NCBI RefSeq assembly: GCF_001026695.1 | Contig: NZ_LDNB01000017.1 | Location: 206-64,205 of the forward strand | Direction: 5' to 3' | Source: Neobacillus vireti | GTDB taxonomy: Bacteria; Bacillota; Bacilli; Bacillales; Cytobacillaceae | DNA: 64,000 nucleotides | Shown: in pieces, positions 17,482 through 25,901 of the stretch | Layout of the letters: each line of letters begins with the position of its first letter | Position numbering within the stretch: position 1 is the stretch's first letter | Notes under the pieces: model-generated | Seen by the model: the letters and a program-made list of their open reading frames with translations, nothing else | The model's database searches: none | What the model was told of the DNA's origin: nothing | Made by a program: the position numbers and the translations under genes

Positions 17482-20400
17482 GGTTATTCAGGACCAGGCC
17501 GCACGCGACAAGATTACCTCCAGGCTCGGCACCAATTTTTTAGTAGAAGCCGGTGCCGGTTCGGGAAAAACAACAAGTTTAGTCGAGCGAATGGTGAATC
17601 TCATCCATACCGGAACAGCTGAAATCCAAGAAATTGTCGCGATCACCTTTACAAGAAAAGCGGCGGACGAACTAAAGCTTCGCTTTCAAGCAAAATTAGA
17701 GGAAGCTTGGAAAAAGGAAACGGACCTTGATGCTAATTATCGTTTAGGTGATGCACTGCAAAACATGGAACGGTGCTTTTTAGGAACCGTCCATTCCTTT
17801 TGTGCTAAACTACTGCGCGAGCGTCCAATCGAAGCTCATTTAGATTTGACCTTTAAGGAACTTGAAGAAGCCGATGATTTGGATATTTTAGCAGAAGCAT
17901 GGCAGCTCTATTTGCAGGAATTAATGGATCAGGACTCACATCATTTTAGGGAAATCGCCGAGTTAGGGATTAACGTGGATGATATTTTTCCATGGCTGAA
18001 GGAATTAAAGGAATATTCCGATGTTGCATGGGAGGCGGATACAGTATCGAAGCCGGAGCTGCATAAGGACTACGAGTATTTCATGATGCTTATCCAGGAA
18101 GCGAAAAAGTTCGTTCCAGATACGGAGCCGCTAAAAGGTTATGATGCCCTCCAGAAAGCCGTCGTAACTGCTTGTCAAAAGACAAGATTCATCGACTCAT
18201 TGCAGGATAAGGACATCATCGGCATTTTTAGTTTATTTGCTAAAAATCTCAAGCCAACCTATAACCGCTGGCCTTCTAAAGAAGACGCTCAATATTATGA
18301 AGAGAAAATCACCGCTGCCTTTGAGGAAAATATTAAGCCGCTGATCCAGGCATGGAAAGAATTCTGTCATCCGAAAATTGTCAGTTTCCTAATAGGGGCA
18401 GTACAATCCTATGAGGAACTGAAAAAGGAACGATCTCTGTTAAATTTTCAAGATTTAATGATGCATACTTCAAAACTGTTAAAAGAAAATCGTGAGGTCC
18501 GCAGTTACTTTCAGGGCAAATATCGCTTCCTGCTAGTCGATGAATTTCAAGATACCGACCCGCTTCAAGCGGAAATCATGTTCTATTTAACTAGTGAAGA
18601 TAGCGAGGAAAAAAACTGGACAAGCTGTAAACCGAAACCGGGTTCGCTGTTTGTGGTTGGCGACCCAAAGCAGGCGATTTATCGTTTCCGCCGGGCGGAT
18701 ATTGATACATACAACCGAGTTAAGCAGTTATTGGAGGAGCATGGGGGAGAGGTATTGCAGCTGACAACGAATTTCCGGACCCTCGACACCGTGACGAAAC
18801 CATTAAATACCGTTTTTGAACAGCAATTACCGGTAGTAGAAACCGTTTACCAAGCAGCCTACCGTCCGCTGATTTCCTATCATGAGGATGAGGGAATTGG
18901 CTTTTCGGGGGTTAAATTACTGTCCGTGCCGGCAGATGTTAAAAAGAAGGAAGAGATTATTTTAAAGGATGCCGAGAGCATTGCTTTGACGATTCACAAT
19001 CTAATGAAGCAAGGATATCGAGCTAAGGATTTCATGGTGCTGACAAGATACAACGACGGAGTTGCCACCTATGCGAAACTGATTGAAGATATCGGGATTC
19101 CAGTCAGTATCAGCGGCGAAGTCATCCTTGGTGAGACACGGGAGTTCCAGGATTTGTGGATCCTTTTAAAATCCTTCTTGGACCCGACGGATGAAGTCGC
19201 CTTTGTAGCTGTTTTACGGGGGATATTCTTCGGCATAAGTGACGAGGAACTGTATCAGTGGAAGCATGCCAAGGGGAGATTTTCGGTATATGCAGACATA
19301 CCGGACGGACTATCCTCAGATGTGAAAGCTAAATTTGCATTAACCTTAAGCAAATTACAGCACTGCCAAAAGCAGATTCGAACGCTTTCACCAACAGTTG
19401 CCATCGAAAAAATTAGCGAAGAGATAGGATTCTATCCATTACTGTTGAAAAATGTTCGCGGTAAACGGATGTATAAAAGCTTGTTGCAAGTAATAGAAGC
19501 CCTTAGGAAGCAGGAGACCTCAGGAAATACAATCTATAAACAGGTTGTAGAAACGCTTACAGAGATGATTTTTGAAAAAACTGTCGTGGCAAACCTCGAG
19601 GAAGAGGCCGATGCGGTCCGCATCATGAATGTCCATAAAGCCAAGGGCCTTGAAGCCCCAATTGTCTTTTTGGCCCACCCGGCAAAAGCGGTTAGTCCTG
19701 AATCCTTCTTATCGAAGCATATTAGACGAGAGGACTTGTCCTCGAAAGGATTCTTCACGTTTACAGTCGATACCGGCTACCAATCAAAAGAGATGGCGAT
19801 ACCGCTTCATTGGGCAGCACATAAGGCGGAGGAATTAATGTACTTAAGCGAAGAAGAGCTGCGGATTATTTACGTTGCCTCCACCCGTGCTGAGAAGGCA
19901 TTGATTATTAGCGCGAACGGTGGAAACAAGAAAAACCCTTGGAACATTCTTTTTGAAATGAATACAATTGAAGAACTGGAAATTCCAGTGGGAGACGCAT
20001 TTGAAAGGAAAATTCCTCAAGGTGAAATTACTTTAAATGAATTTCAATCCAAAACCATTGGTAAACACGAATGGATTGATGCCAGCAGTGAAAAGAGCTA
20101 TGATCTTTGGACACCGACAAAGGACAAGGATTATAGTGAAATCACTATAGAACGGGAATCCGGCGGCGGAAAAGACTGGGGGACGCTCATTCATGATGTG
20201 TTTGAAAAGGCGGTTCAAGGAAACGACCTAACACATTATTTGAAAACTGCTTTGAATAAATTTAACCTTCCAGCAGCGAGAGAAGCAGAAGTTGAAACAT
20301 ATTTGCAAAATCTTAAGAAGTCTCAGCTATGGGATCATTTACAAACAGCAGATGAAGTGCTGACAGAGGTACCATTTACGTTGAAGGTCGAAAAGGGACA

Positions 20401-20683
20401 CAAACTTTATACGCTAATCACTAAGAATCCAGAGGATAAGCATCCATTCTTGGTCAAAGGAACAATTGACCTTATCTACAAACGGAATGGCTCCTGGACT
20501 ATTGTGGATTATAAAACAGACCGGGCGAAACATGAGGAAGACTATATAAAACTTCATGCCTTTTATAGCAGCCAGCTGGCATTCTATAAAGGTGCTTGGG
20601 AAGCGGTGACGGGGGAGAAAGTGTCGGGAGGATTACTCTATTTCCTATTGCCGGATAGGCTGACGGCTGTTGCTGGCAGCTAA
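17474..20683 (+). CDS. AddA/RecB-like UvrD helicase-nuclease
   Basis: A 1069-residue superfamily 1A helicase with a C-terminal nuclease. Walker A is GAGSGKT (27-33), followed by ITFTRKAADELK, VDEFQDTDPLQ, GDPKQAIYRFR and IMNVHKAKGLEAP. The nuclease has GTIDL (Asp999) and VDYKTD (Asp1012, Lys1014), so both activities should be intact. It forms a two-gene unit with the AddB-like gene. It is shorter than B. subtilis AddA (about 1230 residues) and its opening differs, so it is probably a second, non-classical end-resection enzyme, though the canonical addAB could lie outside the window. Confidence 0.88.
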   Translation: MTKVIQDQAARDKITSRLGTNFLVEAGAGSGKTTSLVERMVNLIHTGTAEIQEIVAITFTRKAADELKLRFQAKLEEAWKKETDLDANYRLGDALQNMERCFLGTVHSFCAKLLRERPIEAHLDLTFKELEEADDLDILAEAWQLYLQELMDQDSHHFREIAELGINVDDIFPWLKELKEYSDVAWEADTVSKPELHKDYEYFMMLIQEAKKFVPDTEPLKGYDALQKAVVTACQKTRFIDSLQDKDIIGIFSLFAKNLKPTYNRWPSKEDAQYYEEKITAAFEENIKPLIQAWKEFCHPKIVSFLIGAVQSYEELKKERSLLNFQDLMMHTSKLLKENREVRSYFQGKYRFLLVDEFQDTDPLQAEIMFYLTSEDSEEKNWTSCKPKPGSLFVVGDPKQAIYRFRRADIDTYNRVKQLLEEHGGEVLQLTTNFRTLDTVTKPLNTVFEQQLPVVETVYQAAYRPLISYHEDEGIGFSGVKLLSVPADVKKKEEIILKDAESIALTIHNLMKQGYRAKDFMVLTRYNDGVATYAKLIEDIGIPVSISGEVILGETREFQDLWILLKSFLDPTDEVAFVAVLRGIFFGISDEELYQWKHAKGRFSVYADIPDGLSSDVKAKFALTLSKLQHCQKQIRTLSPTVAIEKISEEIGFYPLLLKNVRGKRMYKSLLQVIEALRKQETSGNTIYKQVVETLTEMIFEKTVVANLEEEADAVRIMNVHKAKGLEAPIVFLAHPAKAVSPESFLSKHIRREDLSSKGFFTFTVDTGYQSKEMAIPLHWAAHKAEELMYLSEEELRIIYVASTRAEKALIISANGGNKKNPWNILFEMNTIEELEIPVGDAFERKIPQGEITLNEFQSKTIGKHEWIDASSEKSYDLWTPTKDKDYSEITIERESGGGKDWGTLIHDVFEKAVQGNDLTHYLKTALNKFNLPAAREAEVETYLQNLKKSQLWDHLQTADEVLTEVPFTLKVEKGHKLYTLITKNPEDKHPFLVKGTIDLIYKRNGSWTIVDYKTDRAKHEEDYIKLHAFYSSQLAFYKGAWEAVTGEKVSGGLLYFLLPDRLTAVAGS

Positions 20684-20715
20684 AAATATATAAAGAATTT
20701 TTAATAGTAATGAGG

Positions 20716-20737
20716 AAAGAGCACAATGGTGCTCTTT
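20716..20737. repeat. Repeated hairpin, copy 1
   Basis: The stem AAAGAGCAC / GTGCTCTTT with loop AATG. An identical 22-bp hairpin lies at 20896-20917. In this copy a strong terminator follows at once. Confidence 0.85.
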
Positions 20738-20740
20738 CAG

Positions 20741-20769
20741 GCTGTCGACAAAGTCGACAGCAGTTTTTT
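20741..20769 (+). terminator. Terminator of AddBA-like operon
   Basis: The stem GCTGTCGAC / GTCGACAGC with an AAA loop is followed by AGTTTTTT. Confidence 0.88.
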
Positions 20770-20895
20770 AAATAAAATTCATTAGCTATATCTTGTGTTT
20801 TTTTCAAACGAAACAACTACATAAGCTAATCCGAAGAAAGGAAAACCACTTTTTCGTCAGTGTTTTTTTCAAAAATGTATTTTGTCTACACTCTG

Positions 20896-20921
20896 AAAGA
20901 GCACAATGGTGCTCTTTTTGT
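20896..20921 (+). terminator. Repeated hairpin, copy 2, with T tract
   Basis: Identical to the hairpin at 20716, but here the 3' arm continues into TTTTTG, so this copy could act as an intrinsic terminator. Confidence 0.75.
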
Positions 20922-21037
20922 GTTTCTTTCTATCTTTTTATTAACTTTATTGTTATTTCCGATTTCACGCAGCGCAGTTTGTGTTAAATAGAAGTAATAA
21001 ATTTACCCTTAAATAATAGACTGAATAATATAACGAA

Positions 21038-21095
21038 TAGACTTAGGAAATACTGCCTTGGTTGGAGTCTAGTACTGTCATCAGGGCAATTTTTT
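21038..21095 (+). promoter_or_regulatory. Possible attenuator in the eutL leader
   Basis: TGCCTTG (21054-21060) can pair with CAGGGCA (21082-21088), directly followed by ATTTTTT, giving a terminator-like hairpin immediately before the eutL ribosome site. A second stem, TAGACT (21038-21043) with AGTCTA (21066-21071), encloses the first arm and would exclude the terminator. Firmicute eut operons are known to be controlled by antitermination through EutV, but I see no EutV-type dual-loop motif and no eutVW here. Confidence 0.45.
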
Positions 21096-21109
21096 AGGAG
21101 GTGAAGAAA

Positions 21110-21766
21110 ATGGATGTCAAACGAGTTCCGGCTTTTGCCCTTGCAAGTCAAATCATTCCCAACATTGATGATGGTTTAAGAGAGGCCTTGCAGGTACCCG
21201 CCAATATTAAAAGCCTAGGTCTCGTAACAAGCACGAGCGATGATGTCGGCTATACCTCGTTAGATGAAGCAACGAAAATGGCAGCGGTGGAGGTCGTTTA
21301 TGCGAAGTCATTTTATGCTGGAGCGGCCCATGCTTCGGGGCCATTATCGGGGGAGTTCCTAGGTATTTTAGGAGGAGAAACACCTTCAGAGGTAAAAAGC
21401 GGCATCGAGGCGGCTGTTCAGCTGATAAATGAGGGACCGACGTTTTTTGCTGTGGACGAGGCGGGGGATCATGCCTATTTTGCCCATACAATATCACGGA
21501 CAGGAACATATTTGTCAAAGGTGGCGGGCATAAATCCTGGCGAGCCGTTAGCCTACTTGATTGCTCCACCGCTTGAAGCAATGGTGGGCTTGGATGCTGC
21601 TTTGAAAGCAGCTGATGTAAGGATTTGTGTCTTTTATGGACCGCCAACGGAAACAAACTTCGGCGGCGGGCTGTTAACCGGCAGCCAATCGTCCTGTGCG
21701 GCGGCGGCAGAAGCGTTTGCTGAAACCGTTAAGAAAATTGCGCTTTACCCCCATAGTTCATTTTAG
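21110..21766 (+). CDS. eutL: Ethanolamine microcompartment shell protein EutL
   Basis: A 218-residue EutL, normal length: two BMC domains in tandem. Recognisable segments include RVPAFALASQIIPNID, FYAGAAHASGPLSGE and FYGPPTETNFGGG. EutL trimers form facets with a gated pore in ethanolamine microcompartments. ATG 21110 follows AGGAGGTG; the GTG at 21101 lies inside that site. It opens the eut operon. Confidence 0.94.
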   Translation: MDVKRVPAFALASQIIPNIDDGLREALQVPANIKSLGLVTSTSDDVGYTSLDEATKMAAVEVVYAKSFYAGAAHASGPLSGEFLGILGGETPSEVKSGIEAAVQLINEGPTFFAVDEAGDHAYFAHTISRTGTYLSKVAGINPGEPLAYLIAPPLEAMVGLDAALKAADVRICVFYGPPTETNFGGGLLTGSQSSCAAAAEAFAETVKKIALYPHSSF

Positions 21767-21790
21767 CTTTTTAAAAAGGTGTTGAGAAAA

Positions 21791-22132
21791 TTGACGGAGA
21801 AAAAGCAACGCGTCATCCAAGAGTATGTTCCCGGAAAACAACTGACATTAGCACACATCATTGCCAATCCCGATGAAGCATTGTATACAAAACTTGGAAT
21901 CGGACAGGCCGGTGCGATTGGGATTTTAACGTTAACGCCGACAGAAACCGCGATAATCGCCGCCGATATTGCTACAAAAGCTGCCGCTATCGAAATTGGC
22001 TACTTGGACCGATTTACTGGTTCCTTAGTCATTTGCGGAACAGTATCCGACGTGGACATGGCCATCCAAGCCATTAATCAATTTTTAAGCAGGCATTTAA
22101 AATTTGAACCAGCGGAGATTACCCGCTCATGA
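21791..22132 (+). CDS. eutS: Ethanolamine microcompartment shell protein EutS
   Basis: A single BMC-domain protein of about 113 residues with the EutS signatures IQEYVPGKQLTLAHIIANP, GIGQAGAIGILTLTPTET and GYLDRFTGSLVICG. EutS hexamers are bent shell elements. The best start is TTG 21791 with AAAGGTG nine bases upstream; GTG 21779 and TTG 21782 are alternatives. It lies 24 bp after eutL and overlaps eutP by 4 bp (ATGA). Confidence 0.92.
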   Translation: MTEKKQRVIQEYVPGKQLTLAHIIANPDEALYTKLGIGQAGAIGILTLTPTETAIIAADIATKAAAIEIGYLDRFTGSLVICGTVSDVDMAIQAINQFLSRHLKFEPAEITRS

Positions 22133-22569
22133 AAAAAGGCAAAGTTATGATGATTGGTCCGATTGGGTCTGGGAAATCGACGTTAACGAAGTGTCTATTG
22201 GAGGATTCGTCGCCTGTGCTAAAAACGCAAGCACTCAGTTACATGGATTGGATTATCGATACACCTGGTGAATATAGCGAAAATCCGTTGTTTTACCGCT
22301 CGTTGATGGCGACATCGCTGGAAGCGAGGGTATTGCTGGTGATTCAAGATGCCACAAGGCTTCATCAGATTCTGCCTCCTAATTTTGCCCAAGGCTTTCC
22401 GATTATCCCATTAGGGGTGATTACAAAGATTGATCATCCGGATGCGAATTTGGCAAAGGCGGAGAAACTTTTAATACAGGTTCTACCGCAAAATGAGATT
22501 TTTCACGTATCGTCTGTTACTTTAAAGGGAATTTCAGAGCTGCGGACAGCCATCCAGAAATATCTGTAG
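22129..22569 (+). CDS. eutP: EutP/PduV-family small GTPase-like protein
   Basis: A 146-residue Ras-like protein with P-loop GPIGSGKST (10-18), switch motif DTPGEY and TKID. EutP of Salmonella has been reported to have acetate kinase activity, and PduV is linked to microcompartment positioning; which applies here cannot be read from sequence. Translation is coupled to eutS by the ATGA overlap. Confidence 0.92.
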   Translation: MKKGKVMMIGPIGSGKSTLTKCLLEDSSPVLKTQALSYMDWIIDTPGEYSENPLFYRSLMATSLEARVLLVIQDATRLHQILPPNFAQGFPIIPLGVITKIDHPDANLAKAEKLLIQVLPQNEIFHVSSVTLKGISELRTAIQKYL

Positions 22570-22708
22570 CGGCAATTTCAGCACCGTAACATCCATTCTT
22601 GGCGAATATTATTTGAATAGTTCGAATAACATGGTACAAACTTCATCACAACAGAGTGGGACAAATTTGCGGAAAAAATTTAGACACTGCGATCGGAGTG
22701 AGGTGCGT

Positions 22709-24133
22709 TTGAGCACTGTAGTAATAAAAAGTGTTGGCATTGATATCGGTACAAGCACATCCAAATTTATGATGAGCGAATTGACGCTGGGCCGAGTATC
22801 GAGCAATTTTTCCCTGCCGCAGTTCGATATCATTCAACGCAAGGTTACCTACGTAAGTGAGATTATTTCCACCCCGTTAAAAAATGAAGAGGAAATTGAT
22901 CTGCCTCTGCTCGTTTCCTGGCTTGAGAAGGAGTATCAGCAAGTGGGTCTAACACTTTCAGACATTAAATCTGGGGCTGTCATCATAACCGGAGAAACGG
23001 CAATCAAAAAGAATGCCGATGCCCTCATTCATTATTTAGCTGAACGCTCAGGTGACTTTGTGGTCGCAATCGCCGGTGCTAGTTTGGAAGCCGTGTTAGC
23101 AGGAAAAGGTTCAGGGGCGGCTAGGCATTCGCAATCATCGAGAGCGGCAATTGCAAACATTGATATTGGCGGCGGTACGGCGAATGTTGTTGTTTTTCAG
23201 CAGGGAAAAGTGCTTGAAACCATCACCTTTCATGTTGGCGGACGATTGATTGAGATGAATTCACTTGGTGAGGTTTTAACGGTATCACCGTCTTTGAAAC
23301 CATGGCTATTTTTTAAAAAATTTCAAGTAGAAAAGGGCATGCGCTTGTCGCTGCCGAAGCTGGTCGAAATCACATCAGCACTATGCGGCGATTTACTTGA
23401 TGTGTTAGCAGGGGGAAAATCAATTTCCTCACTCGAATGCTTGGTCCACAGCACATCCTGCCCGGCTTTACCGAGAATTCACGAGGTAATGGTTTCTGGT
23501 GGAGTGGGGCGGCTTGCAGTGGAAGAACCACCCGCGACATTGGAGGATGTGGCAAAATTTAACGACATCGGTCCGCTGCTGGCAAGTGAGCTAATGAAGG
23601 CGGTAAAGAGGTACCATTTTACTGTGGTGGAGGCGGCACAGACATCCAGCGCAACAGTTATTGGGGCCGGAACCCAAACGACAAAGCTAAGCGGAGCGAC
23701 CATTTTAATTCAACCTGAGCTCCTGCCCTTACGGAATGTTCCTGTAGTGAAGGCGGCCTTAACGGAAATGGATTTTGAAGAGCAGATAGAGCAGGTTTTT
23801 TTAAAGGGAAAGGAATGGTTTGAGGGAAATGACCACTTACCATTTGCAATTGGTTTAGGCGGTACACTCTATTTATCTTACGTAAAGCTAAAAGAGGTTG
23901 CAGATATTATCGGGGAGCTGTACGCTATGAATTTTCCTTTGGCGGAGGTTCTCGCTGTAGTTTGTGAAAATGACATGGCCAAGGCTCTAGGGCAGGCATT
24001 ACGGCTGCAAACGAACTATCAAGTAATTTGCATTGATCAAATTGGGATCGAACATGGTGATTATATTGATATTGGTGCCCCGTTGAATGACGAATTGGTA
24101 CCAGTGGTTGTCAAAACATTGGCGTTTTCTTAG
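22709..24133 (+). CDS. eutA: Ethanolamine ammonia-lyase reactivase EutA
   Basis: This 474-residue ASKHA-fold ATPase has phosphate-binding motifs GIDIGTSTSK near the N-terminus and NIDIGGGTANVVVF. EutA removes damaged cobalamin from ethanolamine ammonia-lyase in an ATP-dependent way. I start at TTG 22709, with GGAGTGAGGTG upstream, because the conserved fold begins right after; an open frame continues 32 codons further but has no ribosome site and an unlike composition. A 139-bp gap separates it from eutP. Confidence 0.92.
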   Translation: MSTVVIKSVGIDIGTSTSKFMMSELTLGRVSSNFSLPQFDIIQRKVTYVSEIISTPLKNEEEIDLPLLVSWLEKEYQQVGLTLSDIKSGAVIITGETAIKKNADALIHYLAERSGDFVVAIAGASLEAVLAGKGSGAARHSQSSRAAIANIDIGGGTANVVVFQQGKVLETITFHVGGRLIEMNSLGEVLTVSPSLKPWLFFKKFQVEKGMRLSLPKLVEITSALCGDLLDVLAGGKSISSLECLVHSTSCPALPRIHEVMVSGGVGRLAVEEPPATLEDVAKFNDIGPLLASELMKAVKRYHFTVVEAAQTSSATVIGAGTQTTKLSGATILIQPELLPLRNVPVVKAALTEMDFEEQIEQVFLKGKEWFEGNDHLPFAIGLGGTLYLSYVKLKEVADIIGELYAMNFPLAEVLAVVCENDMAKALGQALRLQTNYQVICIDQIGIEHGDYIDIGAPLNDELVPVVVKTLAFS

Positions 24134-24157
24134 GGTTGGCGTAATTTGAATATTTCG

Positions 24158-24285
24158 TTTTGTAGAATGTGCTTTTGAATTTGTAGAATGAATGCTGAGA
24201 TTTGTAGAATCAACCTATAAATTTGTAGAATACACCTTAAGATTTGTAGATTCAACCCATAATTTTGTAGATAGTGCTAAGGCAT
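24158..24285. repeat. 21-bp degenerate tandem repeat, array 2 (6 units) before eutB
   Basis: TTTGTAGA begins at 24159, 24180, 24201, 24222, 24243 and 24264, an exact 21-bp period. About ten bases are conserved per unit (TTTGTAGAAT) and the rest varies, with CAACCTATAA / CAACCCATAA shared by two units. It fills the gap between eutA and the eutB ribosome site, so it should be transcribed with the operon. Confidence 0.88.
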
Positions 24286-24328
24286 TTTGAAAAAAGTTCT
24301 TAACAATCTTAAATAGGAGGTGATATTT

Positions 24329-25690
24329 TTGAAATCATCGATAACTTTACTTAATAAAACCTATCAATTCCGTGATTTGAAAGACATTCTCGCTAAAGCG
24401 AATGAGGAAAAGTCTGGCGACCAGCTTGCCGGTATTGCTGCAAATGATGCCCAGGAGCGGCTCGCCGCACGGCACCTGTTATCCGAATTAACCCTTAGCG
24501 ATATTCGCAACAACCCTGTGCTGCCACCAGAAGAGGACGAGGTTTCACGCTTGATTGAGGAATCCATCAACGAAAAAATCTATCAATCTATCGCCAACTG
24601 GACCGTAAGTGAGCTCCGTGAAACCCTGCTCTCTGATAACACGACAAACATTGAAATCAGCCGTATTCGCAGAGGGCTGACGAGTGAGATGGCTGCCGCC
24701 GCTGCCAAAATAATGTCCAACCTCGATTTAATCCAAGCGGCATCAAAAATAGAAGTCGTAACTCAGTGCAATTACCCAATCGGCCACAAAGGGACTCTCG
24801 CCGGCAGAGCACAGCCGAACCATCCAACCGATAGCATCCAAGGAATCAAAGCCTCACTTTATGAGGCCTTAAGCTATGGAATCGGCGATGCTGTAATCGG
24901 GATCAACCCGGTTATTGATACGGCAGAAAGTGTGAAGCAAATTTTACAAATGACAAGAGAGGAAATTGACAGATTCCAAATCCCGACGCAAAACTGTGTC
25001 TTAGCGCATGTGACGACGCAGATGCGGGCAATCAAAAATGGCGCTCCCTCTGATTTGCTTTTTCAAAGCTTAACGGGAACGGAGGCTGGGAATAAGGCAT
25101 TTGGAATTAGTATCGATCTTTTAAACGAGGCAAATGAGTTAATTCAAAAAGAAGGCACTTCCCATGGACCGAATCTTTGGTATTTTGAAACCGGACAGGG
25201 CTCAGAGCTGTCCTCCGATGCCCATCACGACATTGACCAAGTGACGCTCGAATCGAGATGCTATGGCCTCGCCAAAAAATATAAACCATTTATTGTCAAC
25301 ACGGTTGTTGGTTTTATTGGACCAGAGTACCTATATAACAGTAAACAAGTCATTAGAGCAGGGCTCGAGGATCATTTTATGGGGAAGCTCCAGGGTATTC
25401 CGATGGGGGTCGATGTTTGTTATACGAACCATATGAAAGCCGATCAAAATGATATGGAAAACCTCGCTATTTTGTTAGGGTCTGCGGGGGTAAATTTCCT
25501 CATTGGTGTACCGATGGCGGATGACTGCATGCTCAATTATCAATCTACGAGTTTTCATGATATCGCCTCAGTACGCAGTGTTCTCGGCCTAAGACCGGCG
25601 CCTTATTTTGAAAAATGGCTCGAGAAATTGGGGATTTTCGAGAATGGGAGATTAACGGAGCGGGCTGGGGACCCGACCATATTTATTTAG
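24329..25690 (+). CDS. eutB: Ethanolamine ammonia-lyase large subunit
   Basis: A 453-residue EutB, the barrel subunit that splits ethanolamine into acetaldehyde and ammonia using adenosylcobalamin. Conserved stretches include LAKANEEKSGDQLAG, LSELTLSDIRNNPV, RGLTSEMAAAAAKIM and FETGQGSELSSDAHH. The start is TTG 24329, preceded by a perfect AGGAGGTGAT; the GTG at 24320 lies inside it. It is followed by repeat array 3 and then eutC. Confidence 0.97.
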   Translation: MKSSITLLNKTYQFRDLKDILAKANEEKSGDQLAGIAANDAQERLAARHLLSELTLSDIRNNPVLPPEEDEVSRLIEESINEKIYQSIANWTVSELRETLLSDNTTNIEISRIRRGLTSEMAAAAAKIMSNLDLIQAASKIEVVTQCNYPIGHKGTLAGRAQPNHPTDSIQGIKASLYEALSYGIGDAVIGINPVIDTAESVKQILQMTREEIDRFQIPTQNCVLAHVTTQMRAIKNGAPSDLLFQSLTGTEAGNKAFGISIDLLNEANELIQKEGTSHGPNLWYFETGQGSELSSDAHHDIDQVTLESRCYGLAKKYKPFIVNTVVGFIGPEYLYNSKQVIRAGLEDHFMGKLQGIPMGVDVCYTNHMKADQNDMENLAILLGSAGVNFLIGVPMADDCMLNYQSTSFHDIASVRSVLGLRPAPYFEKWLEKLGIFENGRLTERAGDPTIFI

Positions 25691-25713
25691 ATTGATCCGA
25701 GGTATTGGTGGCG

Positions 25714-25868
25714 ATACTGTCGCCAAGAGTGCTCTAACTGTCGCAAAGGGTGCACCAACTGTCGCCAAAGCTCCTCTAACTGTCGTGCAGGGTGTTAACT
25801 GTCGCCAAGAGTACCCCAACTGTCGCGTGGAGTGGTCTAACTGTCGCCAAGAGTACCCCAACTGTCGA
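25714..25868. repeat. 21-bp degenerate tandem repeat, array 3 (8 units) before eutC
   Basis: ACTGTCG begins at 25716, 25737, 25758, 25779, 25798, 25819, 25840 and 25861: spacing 21 except one of 19. The fuller core is AACTGTCGCCAAGAG; the unit with CCAAGAGTACCCC occurs twice exactly. It fills the eutB-eutC gap. The array stays open in more than one frame, giving seven-residue protein repeats, but no ribosome site supports translation from within it. Confidence 0.9.
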
Positions 25869-25901
25869 ACAAGCATAATTATCGAAAGGAGGCGAGCATT
25901 T

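Larger units (their letters stand above)
20684..21109. other. 426-bp intergenic region with hairpins and eut leader
   Basis: This gap holds two copies of one hairpin (20716 and 20896), a separate terminator (20741), and at its end a possible attenuator before eutL. Two tracts of GTGTTTTTTTCAAA-like sequence occur between the hairpins. I find no credible gene. Confidence 0.7.

Noticed and set aside
20793..20987. 64-codon frame in the gap before eutL
   Set aside because: It runs through the repeated hairpin and T-rich tracts and has no ribosome site.
22613..22708. Upstream extension of EutA
   Set aside because: No ribosome site at 22613, and the conserved ATPase motif begins ten residues after TTG 22709.
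4932..25868. Reading the 21-bp arrays as CRISPR
   Set aside because: Units are only 21 bp in total with degenerate cores of about 10 bp, no 25-40-bp spacers and no cas genes in the window.
25692..25901. Long N-terminal extension of EutC made of seven-residue repeats
   Set aside because: The frame only runs through the 21-bp repeat array; the strong AAAGGAGGCGAG site and family start support TTG 25902.
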